A DNA stretch of 7,261 nucleotides from an uncultured Actinomycetes bacterium. GTDB taxonomy: Bacteria > Actinomycetota > CALGFH01. Shown one piece after another: positions 1 through 5,805 of this stretch. The notes beneath the pieces are model-generated. The model saw only the letters and a program-made list of their open reading frames with translations. It had not been told where the DNA came from and ran no database searches. Numbering within the stretch: the first letter of the stretch is position 1; every line of letters begins with the position of its first letter. The position numbers and the translations under genes are program-made. The stretch covers positions 1 to 7,261 of the forward strand of contig CALGFH010000130.1 in the NCBI GenBank assembly GCA_937881255.1, written 5' to 3'.

Positions 1-488
1 CATTGGCGGGCGGCGATATCCACCAGTATCTGGTAGCCGCGGGCGTGATCGATCGGCGCCCAAGCCGCGACCGCAAGGCGTCCCCCTGGCGCGAGCGTGC
101 GCCACATCTCGCGTAGAGAGGCCACGCGGTCCGGAAAATACATGAGCGCGAACTGGCTGACCACGACGTCGAAGCTCGCATCCTCGAAAGGAAGCGAGGC
201 CGCATCGCCCAATCGCCAGTCTATTTCAGGCGCAGTTCGCGCTGCGACCGCCAGCATCCCCTCATTGAGATCGACACCAACAACCTGACCCTCCTGCCCG
301 ACCCGCCGAAGGGCCTCGCGTGCGAGCACGCCCGTCCCGCAGCCAACGTCGAGAACCCTGTTACCCGTCCTGATTCCAGCTGCGTCAGCAACCGGGCTCG
401 CCCAAGCGCCGAAGATCGCGGGCACGAAGCAGGACTCATAGACCTCGGCGGCATCCGTTGAGACCTGCCAGCGCTCAGGCTCAGCCAT
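1..488 (-). CDS. Class I SAM-dependent methyltransferase, UbiE/Methyltransf_11-like (C-terminus cut by window edge)
   Basis: The first 162 residues of a cytoplasmic methyltransferase that would transfer a methyl group from S-adenosylmethionine to a substrate that cannot be named. Motif I, the glycine-rich SAM loop VLDVGCGTGV, is at residues 45-54. The acidic ribose-binding residue is in VVGVDLNEGML (about 69-79), a GDAASLPFEDASFDVV stretch (94-109) is the usual motif II/III region, and LREMWRTLAPGGRL (125-138) is the post-motif helix and turn of the UbiE/Methyltransf_11 group. The ATG at 488-486 is chosen because GGGAG (497-501) lies eight bases upstream. About 100 residues are missing beyond base 1. 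Codons ending in A or T (GTT, GAT, ATA, AAT) are commoner than in genes to the right. It follows the TIMP-like gene on the same strand after 96 bases. The fold is confident; the substrate is unknown. Confidence 0.9.
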   Translation of the reverse strand, partial: MAEPERWQVSTDAAEVYESCFVPAIFGAWASPVADAAGIRTGNRVLDVGCGTGVLAREALRRVGQEGQVVGVDLNEGMLAVAARTAPEIDWRLGDAASLPFEDASFDVVVSQFALMYFPDRVASLREMWRTLAPGGRLAVAAWAPIDHARGYQILVDIAARQ

Positions 489-496
489 CAGGATCA

Positions 497-501
497 CTCC
501 C
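497..501 (-). promoter_or_regulatory. Ribosome binding site of the left-end methyltransferase
   Basis: GGGAG on the minus strand, eight bases before the ATG at 488. It supports this start for a gene whose far end is outside the window. Confidence 0.6.
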
Positions 502-542
502 AACTGTCGCTTGGCACAGCGATGTGACCGCCCTGTAGCCCT

Positions 543-563
543 GAGCCTAGCCTAGGGAGGCTC
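543..563 (-). terminator. Weak hairpin in the gap between the TIMP-like gene and the methyltransferase
   Basis: GAGCCT (543-548) and AGGCTC (558-563) are perfect inverted arms of six base pairs around a nine-base loop that contains CCTAGG. It lies 22 bases past the TAA stop of the TIMP-like gene. No T-run follows, so an intrinsic terminator is only a possibility. A processing site or chance pairing in GC-rich DNA fits as well. Confidence 0.25.
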
Positions 564-584
564 GCCGAGGGTCGGTTGCGTTGC

Positions 585-1223
585 TTAGTCGGCGTTGGCC
601 CGACGCCGCGCCCTGAGGGCGGCCAGTCCCAGTGCAGCCGCGACCACCGCGGCCAGCGCTCCGACGCCAATCGCGACGCCAGCCGACGCTGGCGAGGATG
701 CCGCTGCTGGGGAAGGGGAGGGGGCCGGTGCTGGCGAGCTGGGTGGTAGCCCGCCAACGGTTGGTTCGCCGCCGTCGGACAGTGCTCGTGACCCGAGGCA
801 CAGGTGCGAGACGTATTGGCCGGGATCGAGCTGGCGGTCGCCCCACCAGCTCTTGGCAACGGCGTCACTCGGTCGCCGTGCGAACACGAGGAACGGCCCC
901 GGACCGCTGAGCTCGAGCCCGCAGCTGGCCCCGCTCATCGCGGTCGCGATCTCTTGACGTTTGCTGACCGTTCCCTTGTAGACCCGGCTCACCTCGAACG
1001 TCCACACGGCCATGTGGGTGCTGCTCGTCACCGCGCCGGTGGGCTCGCCGATCCGGCGATCAATCAGCGTCCCGGCAAAGATCGCATCGGCGTAGGCGGC
1101 CTTCTTGGCCTCCGACATCACCGCGCAGCTTCATGCCGCCGCCGGCCGAGCGGTGACCAGCACGAGTCCACCGATCAGCACCGGCACCGTGAGCGCCGCC
1201 CCGACCAGTCTGCGGATCGTCAC
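585..1223 (-). CDS. Secreted, membrane-anchored TIMP/NTR-like protein with an in-frame TGA at codon 31
   Basis: Read from GTG 1223, codons 1-30 form a signal peptide: RR at 4-5, a hydrophobic core, then a PAAA cleavage site. Codon 31 is TGA, followed by S-C-A and an open frame to TAA at 585, 212 residues if TGA is decoded. The domain resembles the bacterial TIMP/NTR-like exoproteins that open with CSCA after the signal peptide. Visible signatures are EAKKAAYADAIFAGTL (38-53), WTFEVSRVYKG (74-84), SCG (C101), FLVFA (111-115) and LCLGSRAL (C142). A Pro/Ser/Ala linker (about 160-178) leads to a transmembrane helix (about 181-203) and an RARRR stop-transfer end. Three cysteines (33, 101, 142) are visible; a Cys or selenocysteine at 31 would restore two pairs. 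AGGGAGGT seven bases before GTG fixes the start upstream of TGA. If TGA terminates, only a 30-residue peptide is made, unless translation restarts at GTG 1121 or ATG 1118 without a signal peptide. The family is recognised by motif only; its role is unknown. Confidence 0.72.
1131..1133 (-). other. In-frame TGA codon at the expected first Cys of the CSC motif
   Basis: The codons around it read GCG GCG GCA TGA AGC TGC GCG, that is A-A-A-[TGA]-S-C-A. The reading frame is the same before and after it, so no frameshift is needed to join signal peptide and domain. TGA differs by one base from TGC and TGT. The predicted signal-peptidase site falls immediately before it, so this residue would be the mature N-terminus. 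Whether it is a nonsense mutation, a base-call error or selenocysteine cannot be settled from sequence alone. Confidence 0.85.
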
Positions 1224-1230
1224 CCGTCGT

Positions 1231-1238
1231 ACCTCCCT
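1231..1238 (-). promoter_or_regulatory. Strong ribosome binding site deciding the GTG start of the TIMP-like gene
   Basis: AGGGAGGT on the minus strand, seven bases before the GTG at 1223. It is the best Shine-Dalgarno sequence in the window. It shows that initiation belongs at the signal peptide, upstream of the TGA at 1131, and not at the internal GTG/ATG at 1121/1118, which has no comparable site. Confidence 0.75.
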
Positions 1239-1273
1239 GTCCGGGCCCGGCCGACACATGATCACCGATTGGA

Positions 1274-1308
1274 CGACCAGCCGACGTGGTCGGTTCCCCG
1301 GCTCGGGG
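1274..1308 (-). terminator. Two tandem hairpins downstream of the dehydrogenase gene
   Basis: In the 100-base gap after the dehydrogenase stop (1324), CCCCG-GCT-CGGGG (1296-1308) forms a five-base-pair stem. CGACCA (1274-1279) pairs with TGGTCG (1287-1292) around seven bases. Neither is followed by a T-run. Their position suits 3'-end formation for the LysE/dehydrogenase transcript, but the stems are short and GC-rich DNA makes such pairs easily. The promoter of the TIMP-like gene probably also lies in this gap; I see no clear -35/-10 pair. Confidence 0.3.
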
Positions 1309-1323
1309 AGGTTGAAGTCGCCG

Positions 1324-2220
1324 TCAGGGTCGCCGTCCGGCGCTGACCGCCGCCTCGGTCCGGGACTCGATCGCGCGAATGATCGCCGCCATGTCGGACT
1401 GGCCGTGGCCGAGCGCGTCCGTCTCGGCGTAGAGGGTGTGGCAGACGTCGAGCAGGGGGGAGACCAGGGCGGAACGGCGGGCCTCCTCGGTGATCAGGCG
1501 GGTGTTCTCCAGGACGTTGGCGATCGAGGCCTGGACGGTGAAGTCCTTCGCGGCGAGCTTGCGCGACTTGGCGCGGGACACGCTGCTCGCCATGGGGCCG
1601 GCGTCGAGGACATCGAGGAGCTGGGTCAGGTCCAGGCCATGACGGTCGGCGAAGTGCACGGTCTCGGCCAGGCAGGCGACCATCGTGGTCAGGTACAGGT
1701 TGACCGAGAGCTTCATGAGCAGGGCGGTCGGGACCGGGCCGCAGGCGAAGGTGCGCTGGCAGAGCGGCTGGACGAGCGGCCGGACAGCCGCAACGGCCGC
1801 GGGGTCGCCGGCCAGCATGGCCACCAGCTGGCCGGACTCGGCTGGGGCTCGTGAGCCGGAGACGGGGGCCTCGACGTAGCTGCCGGCGGCGGCGGCGATG
1901 TCGGCTTCGAGGCCGCGGGAGTAGTCGGGAGCGGTCGTTCCCATGTGGACGATGATGCGGCGGGCGACGTTGGCGGCGAAGGCCGGGGTGCCACGGCCCA
2001 GGACGGCGTCGACCGCGGCGTCGTCGGCCAGCATGAGGAGCACGACCCGGGCCTGCCGGAAGACCTCGGCGGGATCCGCCGCCACGCGGGCGCCGGCCGC
2101 TCGAACGGGCTCGCTCCGGCCGGGGGAACGGTTCCAGACGATCAGCGGCGTCCCGGCGCGGGCCAGGTTGCGGGCCATGGGCTGGCCCATGACCCCGAGA
2201 CCGATGAAGCCGACGTCCAT
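1324..2220 (-). CDS. NAD(P)-dependent beta-hydroxyacid dehydrogenase (3-hydroxyisobutyrate dehydrogenase / tartronate semialdehyde reductase family)
   Basis: A 298-residue soluble oxidoreductase, the usual family length. The Rossmann fold opens with GFIGLGVMG (4-12). The nucleotide-ribose region is VWNRSPGR (28-35), and ADD (65-67) sits where the family's cofactor loop lies. The substrate loop VEAPVSGSRAPAESGQL (116-132) matches the DAPVSGG signature loosely. K170 in LLMKLSVNLYL is the expected catalytic lysine and N174 its helper, which argues against imine reductases of the same fold. The C-terminal half is the helical dimerisation domain (NAD_binding_11). Family members interconvert a beta-hydroxyacid and its semialdehyde; the true substrate is not evident. 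The ATG at 2220 is chosen because the Rossmann strand starts at once and TGATG joins it to the LysE stop with a one-base overlap, giving translational coupling without its own SD. Transcription is probably from the LysE promoter. Confidence 0.88.
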   Translation of the reverse strand: MDVGFIGLGVMGQPMARNLARAGTPLIVWNRSPGRSEPVRAAGARVAADPAEVFRQARVVLLMLADDAAVDAVLGRGTPAFAANVARRIIVHMGTTAPDYSRGLEADIAAAAGSYVEAPVSGSRAPAESGQLVAMLAGDPAAVAAVRPLVQPLCQRTFACGPVPTALLMKLSVNLYLTTMVACLAETVHFADRHGLDLTQLLDVLDAGPMASSVSRAKSRKLAAKDFTVQASIANVLENTRLITEEARRSALVSPLLDVCHTLYAETDALGHGQSDMAAIIRAIESRTEAAVSAGRRP

Positions 2221-2861
2221 CAGCGGAGCGCGAGGGCGGTCGCGGCGACCAGGGCGGCGGCCAGGGCGAGGTTGACGACGCGGGCCCGGCGCGGGTCGCG
2301 GAGGGCCGGGGCGAAGGAGGCGCCCACGACCAGCCACACCGTCATGATCAGGACGGCCACCATGCTCAGCAGGGCGACCTTGGCGGCAGCGTCGGTCGTG
2401 GCCGGGTCGGCGAGGCGAGCGCTCCCGAAGGTGGCGGCGATCGCCACCCAGGCCTTGGGGTTGGCCACCCCGAGCATCGCCCCCCCGGCGAGCGAGGGGG
2501 CGGACCCCAGCCGGCGCCCGGTCCCGACCCTCGCGGTCGCGATCCGGTAGGCGAGCCAGAGAATGTAGGCCGCCGAGAGGACGATCAGGACCGACCGCAG
2601 GGCGGGGACGGCCAGGAGCGTGGCGGTGATCCCGGTGGCGACCGCGACCAGCACGACCACCGTGCCGGCGACGATCCCGGCCAGGTAGCCGAGCGAGCGG
2701 CGCACGCCGTAGGCCGATCCGGCGGCGGTCAGGCTTATCGTCGCCGGACCGGGGCTGCCCATGATGGCCAGGGCCGTGACCAGGAGCGGCCCGATCGATC
2801 CCCAGTGGATCGTCGCCGCCAGCAGCGGCCCCGGCACGCCCGCTGCGATACTTCGACTCAT
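2220..2861 (-). CDS. LysE/RhtB family amino-acid-type exporter
   Basis: A 213-residue inner-membrane protein with about six hydrophobic segments (roughly 23-43, 57-80, 85-107, 128-147, 161-184, 194-212), the size and topology of LysE/RhtB efflux translocators. Two family hallmarks are present: SPGP (36-39, the S/TPGP motif ending helix 1) and NPKAW (134-138). These proteins export amino acids or related small molecules using the proton gradient; the substrate is not predictable. The frame is open further upstream to 2981, but the extra 40 residues (Arg/Pro-rich, overlapping the AraC gene) look antisense, so the ATG at 2861 is preferred. It has no SD; a TAGCCT hexamer sits seven bases upstream, consistent with a leaderless transcript. 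It is coupled to the dehydrogenase downstream and faces an AraC regulator head to head, so it is probably controlled by that regulator. Confidence 0.87.
   Translation of the reverse strand: MSRSIAAGVPGPLLAATIHWGSIGPLLVTALAIMGSPGPATISLTAAGSAYGVRRSLGYLAGIVAGTVVVLVAVATGITATLLAVPALRSVLIVLSAAYILWLAYRIATARVGTGRRLGSAPSLAGGAMLGVANPKAWVAIAATFGSARLADPATTDAAAKVALLSMVAVLIMTVWLVVGASFAPALRDPRRARVVNLALAAALVAATALALR
2847..2852 (+). promoter_or_regulatory. Putative -10 element of the AraC gene, leaderless arrangement
   Basis: GATACT matches TATAAT at four of six positions, including the critical second A and sixth T. It is followed by seven bases and then ATG at 2860. No SD precedes this ATG, so transcription may begin at or next to the start codon. 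No convincing -35 is visible. The element lies inside the first codons of lysE on the other strand. Confidence 0.35.
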
Positions 2862-3720
2862 GCGAGAGAGGCTAGGCAGCGCCGGCGCCGGTGGTCTTGA
2901 ACGATTCTGCGGCCGGCGGCGCGACTCGATCCGGTTCGGGGCCAGCGCCCCCGGTCTCGAGCTGGCCGAGGTGTACCTCACCGACTCGGCGTACGCGCCG
3001 CACCGGCACGACAGCTACGCGATCGGCATCACCACCGCCGGCGTGCAGACGTTCGGCTACCGCGGCACGCGCCGGGTCTGCCTGCCCGGCCAGCTGCACG
3101 TCCTGCATCCCGACGAGACCCACGACGGCGCCCCGGGAACCGACGACGGCTTCGGCTACCGGATCCTGTATCTCGCGCCTGAGCTCGTCCGCGAGGCGCT
3201 CGACGGCGGCCCGCTGCCCTTCGAGGCCGACCCGGTCCAGCCGTCGCCGCCGGCCACCAGGCTGGTCGCCGGGCTGCTGGCCGACATCGACGAGCCGATC
3301 AGCGACCTCGCCCGGGCCGAGATGGCGGCGGCGCTCGCCGACACCCTCCGGTCGCTCGGCGGCCGGCCCGGCGGCCACCCGGTCACGATCGACCTCCGGG
3401 CCGTCGAGCTCGCCCGCGACTACCTCGCCGCCCACGCGAGCGAGCAGACCCGGGCCTCGACCCTGGAGGCGGTCACCGGGACCGACCGCTTCACCCTGGC
3501 CCGCCACTTCCGGCTGGCCTTCGGGACCAGCCCCGACCGCTACCGGACGATGCGCCGCCTCGGGCTCGCCCGGGCCGCGATCGAGCGCGGGGTCCCGCTC
3601 GCGGAGGCTGCCGCCTCGGCCGGGTTCGCCGACCAGAGCCACATGACCCGCCAGTTCAAGCGGGCCTACGGCCTCACCCCAGCCCGCTGGGTGGCTCTGC
3701 GTCCCGGTTCACGGAGCTGA
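2860..3720 (+). CDS. AraC/XylS family transcriptional regulator with N-terminal cupin sensor
   Basis: A 286-residue DNA-binding protein. The N-terminal AraC-binding cupin shows HRHDSYAIGITTAGVQTF (48-65), the sugar/ligand-pocket beta-barrel pattern, and LPGQLHVLHPDETHDG (75-90). The C-terminal AraC HTH runs from about 180 to 280: first helix-turn-helix around 202-222 (FTLARHFRLAFGTSP follows it), then the second HTH with GVPLAEAAASAGFADQSHM (244-262) and the family signature FKRAYGLTPARW (266-277). It would bind DNA upstream of its targets and respond to a small ligand. The ATG at 2860 is taken because the upstream in-frame starts (2761, 2776) lie inside lysE and add non-family sequence. Its position head to head with lysE, sharing a CATG at 2859-2862, points to the exporter/dehydrogenase pair as target and perhaps to itself. 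Confidence 0.9.
   Translation: MRERLGSAGAGGLERFCGRRRDSIRFGASAPGLELAEVYLTDSAYAPHRHDSYAIGITTAGVQTFGYRGTRRVCLPGQLHVLHPDETHDGAPGTDDGFGYRILYLAPELVREALDGGPLPFEADPVQPSPPATRLVAGLLADIDEPISDLARAEMAAALADTLRSLGGRPGGHPVTIDLRAVELARDYLAAHASEQTRASTLEAVTGTDRFTLARHFRLAFGTSPDRYRTMRRLGLARAAIERGVPLAEAAASAGFADQSHMTRQFKRAYGLTPARWVALRPGSRS
2869..2874 (-). promoter_or_regulatory. Putative -10 element of the LysE/dehydrogenase operon, leaderless arrangement
   Basis: TAGCCT fits TAnnnT and lies seven bases before the ATG at 2861 on the minus strand, mirroring the spacing of the opposite promoter. It lies inside the first codons of the AraC gene. There is no SD and no clear -35. Confidence 0.33.
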
Positions 3721-3802
3721 TCGAGCGCGTCCAGCGGGGGAAGCGGTGCGCCACTTCGGTCGCGTGCCGAACCTGAAGGTCGAGAACTGGCTGTCGACAT
3801 GA
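3708..3802 (+). pseudogene. Possible remnant of a C-terminal coding end after the AraC gene
   Basis: The short stretch between the convergent AraC and ParA genes reads plausibly as protein. FTELIERVQRG is in one frame (3708-3740). After a run of five G at 3736-3740, EAVRHFGRVPNLKVENWLST follows in the next frame, ending in TGA at 3800-3802. One extra G in that run would join them. Third positions are mostly G/C, as in real genes here. I do not recognise the protein. The first part overlaps the last codons of the AraC gene, so it may instead be chance. No start or SD is seen. Confidence 0.2.
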
Positions 3803-3806
3803 CCGC

Positions 3807-4583
3807 TCAGCTCGCGCCCGCGCCACGCCTGGATCTGGCTCCGGCTCCCGCGCGGGCGGTGACTTCGGCCCAGAGGTCCTCGTAGCTGCGGGTGACCCGG
3901 CTGCGAGGGGCGAACACCGGGAGGGGGGCACGGTGGACGGCCATCTGCTCGACCAGGGAGAGGGCGGGGATGACGGTGGTGGCCAGGTCGTCGCGGTGGG
4001 CGCGGAGGTCGTCGATCACCTCGCGGTGGAGGCGCTTGCGGCCGTCGACCATGGTGAAGAAGGGGAACAGGGCCGGCGGGTGGTCGAGGTCGCGGACGAA
4101 CTCGCCGAGCTGCTCCAGGGTGCGGACCGACAGGGTGGTCGGGATGAGCGGGACCAGCAGGGTGCCGGCGGCGTGGACGACGTTCTCGGAGACGAGCGAG
4201 ATGCCGGGCGGGCAGTCGAGGATGACCACGTCGTAGGCGTCGGCCATCGGGCCCAGGAGGCGGGCGATCCGCTGGGTCGGCCTCTTGGCCTCGTCCAGCA
4301 CGAGATCCAGGTTGCGGTAGGTGAAGTCGGCCGGGACCAGGTCGAGGCCGTCGAACTCGGTGACCTTGACGGCCTGGTCGAGAGACCGCTTGCCGCGGAC
4401 CAGGGCCTTGCCGCCGCCCTTGACGCGGGGGCGGACGCGCAGCAGGTAGCTGGCCGCGCCCTGGGGGTCGAGGTCCCAGAGCAGGGTCCGCCGGCCGTCG
4501 CGGGCGGCCAGGTAGGCGAGGTTGACGGCGGAGGTGGTCTTCCCGACCCCGCCCTTGATGTTGTAGGTCGCCAGGGTGTTCAC
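3807..4583 (-). CDS. ParA/MinD-like (Soj-type) deviant Walker ATPase, orphan
   Basis: A 258-residue P-loop ATPase. The deviant Walker A is KGGVGKTT (10-17) with signature lysine K10 and catalytic-loop K15. Switch I/Walker A' is LLWDLDPQGAA (34-44). Walker B is VVILDCPP (119-126), followed by GISLVSENVVHAA. The family's C-terminal half carries PLIPTTLSVRT (145-154) and a Lys/Arg/His-rich GRKRLHRE (181-188). Such proteins dimerise with ATP on DNA or membrane and position plasmids, chromosome origins or protein cargos. No ParB, parS repeats or replication gene is visible, so a chromosomal orphan with unknown cargo is inferred. The GTG at 4583 gives the motif-proximal N-terminus and has GGAAGG eight bases upstream. 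GTGA overlaps the stop of the PLP-enzyme gene by four bases, so the two are translationally coupled. The C-terminal Ala/Gly/Arg/Ser tail is low complexity. Confidence 0.9.
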   Translation of the reverse strand: MNTLATYNIKGGVGKTTSAVNLAYLAARDGRRTLLWDLDPQGAASYLLRVRPRVKGGGKALVRGKRSLDQAVKVTEFDGLDLVPADFTYRNLDLVLDEAKRPTQRIARLLGPMADAYDVVILDCPPGISLVSENVVHAAGTLLVPLIPTTLSVRTLEQLGEFVRDLDHPPALFPFFTMVDGRKRLHREVIDDLRAHRDDLATTVIPALSLVEQMAVHRAPLPVFAPRSRVTRSYEDLWAEVTARAGAGARSRRGAGAS

Positions 4584-5776
4584 CGGGCCACCCTTCCGTC
4601 GGTCGCCTTGGTCAGGGCGTCGACCAGGCGCTGGACGTCCTGGTCGGTGGTCCACAGGTGCGGGGAGACGCGCAGGGACGAGCCCCTGACCCCGGCGTGG
4701 ACGCCGGACTCGGCCAGGGCCCCGGCCACGGCCGCGCGGGTTTCGCCGGGCAGCCCGATGCCGAGCATGTGGGGGTCCCGGTCGGTGCTGGTCAGGGGGA
4801 GGCCGAGCGCCTCCACCGCGCGCTGGATGCGGCCGGTGACCTGGCCGAGGGTGGCGGCGATGCGCGGGACCTGCCAGTCGAGCAGCTGACGCAGGGCGGC
4901 CGTGGCCATCGGGGTGGTCTCGAAGTGGGTCCGCTGGCCGACGTCGAAGCGGCGGGCCCCGGGCTGGTAGCGGTCCTGGTAGTCGACCAGGGCGCCGAAG
5001 TCCTGCGACCCGAGGCGCGAGATCCAGTTCTCCTCCAGGGGGACGCCGTCCCGGTGCCGCTCGGCCACGTACAGGTAGCCGAGGGCGAAGGGGCCGAGCA
5101 GCCACTTGTAGCCGACCGTGACCAGGTAGTCGGGCCGGATCGCGTCCAGGTCGAGCGGCACCGCCCCGAGGGCCTGGCTGGCGTCGACCACCAGGGCGGC
5201 CCCGGCCTCGCGGGCCCGGGCGGCGATCGCGGCCAGGTCGACCGACCCGCCGTCGGTCCAGTGGGTGGCCAGGACCGCGACCACGGCCGTCCGCTCGTCC
5301 AGCTCGGCGAGCACGGCCTCGCCCCAGCTCTGGCCGTCCCGGCGCTCCACGGCGACCAGGCTGGCCCCGGTGCGCCCGGCGAACCGCTGCCAGGTGTAGC
5401 GGTTGGAGGGGTAGTCCTCGGCCAGGACCAGGACCCGCTGGCCCGGGCGGGCGGTCAGGTTGGCCGCGGCCACGGCCAGGCCGTAGCTGGTCGCCGGGAC
5501 CAGGGCCACGCCCTCGGGGTCGACCCCGGCCAGCCGGGCGAACAGCGCCCGGCGCTCCTCGGCCCCGGTGAACCAGTCATCGCTGCTGATCGTCCACGGC
5601 CGGGCCCGGCCGCCCAGGGCGGCCACGCCCGCCTCGGCCGAGGCCCGCAGCTGGGGGGCGAGGCTGGCGCAGTTGAAGTAGGCGACGTCGTCGGGGATGT
5701 CGAACAGCTCCCGCTGCACCGGGAGCGGCCGCGGCTGGGCGCTCGGGTCGTCGGTGTGGTCGTCGGTCGGCGGCAT
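4580..5776 (-). CDS. Class V PLP-dependent aminotransferase-fold enzyme (isopenicillin-N-epimerase/EgtE-like, not a classical cysteine desulfurase)
   Basis: A 398-residue fold-type I PLP enzyme of aminotransferase class V, normal length. It shows the substrate loop YFNCASLAP (33-41) and the phosphate-binding TSYGLAVAAAN (96-106). ATHWTDGG has H172. The pyridine-nitrogen Asp is D198, with Q201 in VVDASQALGA. The PLP lysine is K224 in VGYKWLLGP, and the carboxylate-binding region is RGSSLRVSPHLW (364-375). No catalytic Cys loop of NifS/IscS type is seen, so a lyase, epimerase or transaminase activity is likelier; the substrate is unknown. The ATG at 5776 is preferred: GATACT ends six bases upstream and no SD exists, suggesting a leaderless message. 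An in-frame GTG at 5794 would add six residues (404) and cannot be excluded. Its TGA overlaps the ParA GTG. A methyltransferase diverges 44 bases away. Confidence 0.88.
   Translation of the reverse strand: MPPTDDHTDDPSAQPRPLPVQRELFDIPDDVAYFNCASLAPQLRASAEAGVAALGGRARPWTISSDDWFTGAEERRALFARLAGVDPEGVALVPATSYGLAVAAANLTARPGQRVLVLAEDYPSNRYTWQRFAGRTGASLVAVERRDGQSWGEAVLAELDERTAVVAVLATHWTDGGSVDLAAIAARAREAGAALVVDASQALGAVPLDLDAIRPDYLVTVGYKWLLGPFALGYLYVAERHRDGVPLEENWISRLGSQDFGALVDYQDRYQPGARRFDVGQRTHFETTPMATAALRQLLDWQVPRIAATLGQVTGRIQRAVEALGLPLTSTDRDPHMLGIGLPGETRAAVAGALAESGVHAGVRGSSLRVSPHLWTTDQDVQRLVDALTKATDGRVAR
4592..4597 (-). promoter_or_regulatory. Ribosome binding site of the ParA-like gene, inside the end of the PLP-enzyme gene
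   Basis: GGAAGG eight bases before GTG 4583 on the minus strand, lying in the last codons of the upstream gene. It supports the GTG start and coupled expression from one message. Confidence 0.6.
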
Positions 5777-5782
5777 GCGGTA

Positions 5783-5788
5783 AGTATC
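5783..5788 (-). promoter_or_regulatory. Putative -10 element of the PLP enzyme/ParA operon, leaderless arrangement
   Basis: GATACT on the minus strand, six bases before the ATG at 5776, in the most A/T-rich patch of this region (TAAGTATC at 5781-5788). The same hexamer stands before the AraC gene. No strong -35 is seen. The patch could also serve the divergent methyltransferase on the plus strand (AAGTAT). If the GTG at 5794 were the true start, this would be coding sequence. Confidence 0.35.
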
Positions 5789-5805
5789 TGCCACACGGAA
5801 CCATC

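Noticed and set aside
2221..2337. 39-residue N-terminal extension of the dehydrogenase
   Set aside because: Arg/Pro-rich shadow of the LysE C-terminus. The Rossmann strand begins directly at the ATG at 2220.
2862..2981. N-terminal 40-residue extension of LysE
   Set aside because: It lies antisense to the AraC cupin domain, is Arg/Pro/Ser-rich and precedes the first membrane helix without family similarity.
2872..3642. 256-codon minus-strand frame opposite the AraC gene
   Set aside because: No motif and Gly/Arg/Val/Glu-rich. The plus strand carries clear cupin and AraC-HTH signatures.
3807..4583. Plasmid or integrated-element partition locus suggested by ParA
   Set aside because: No ParB, iteron or parS repeats, replication initiator, integrase or att-like direct repeats are visible in the window.
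3807..5105. Longer ParA reading starting about 174 codons upstream of 4583
   Set aside because: The extra N-terminus is Arg/Pro/Gly-rich shadow of the PLP-enzyme gene. ParA proteins start just before the Walker A, and GTG 4583 has an SD and a coupling overlap.
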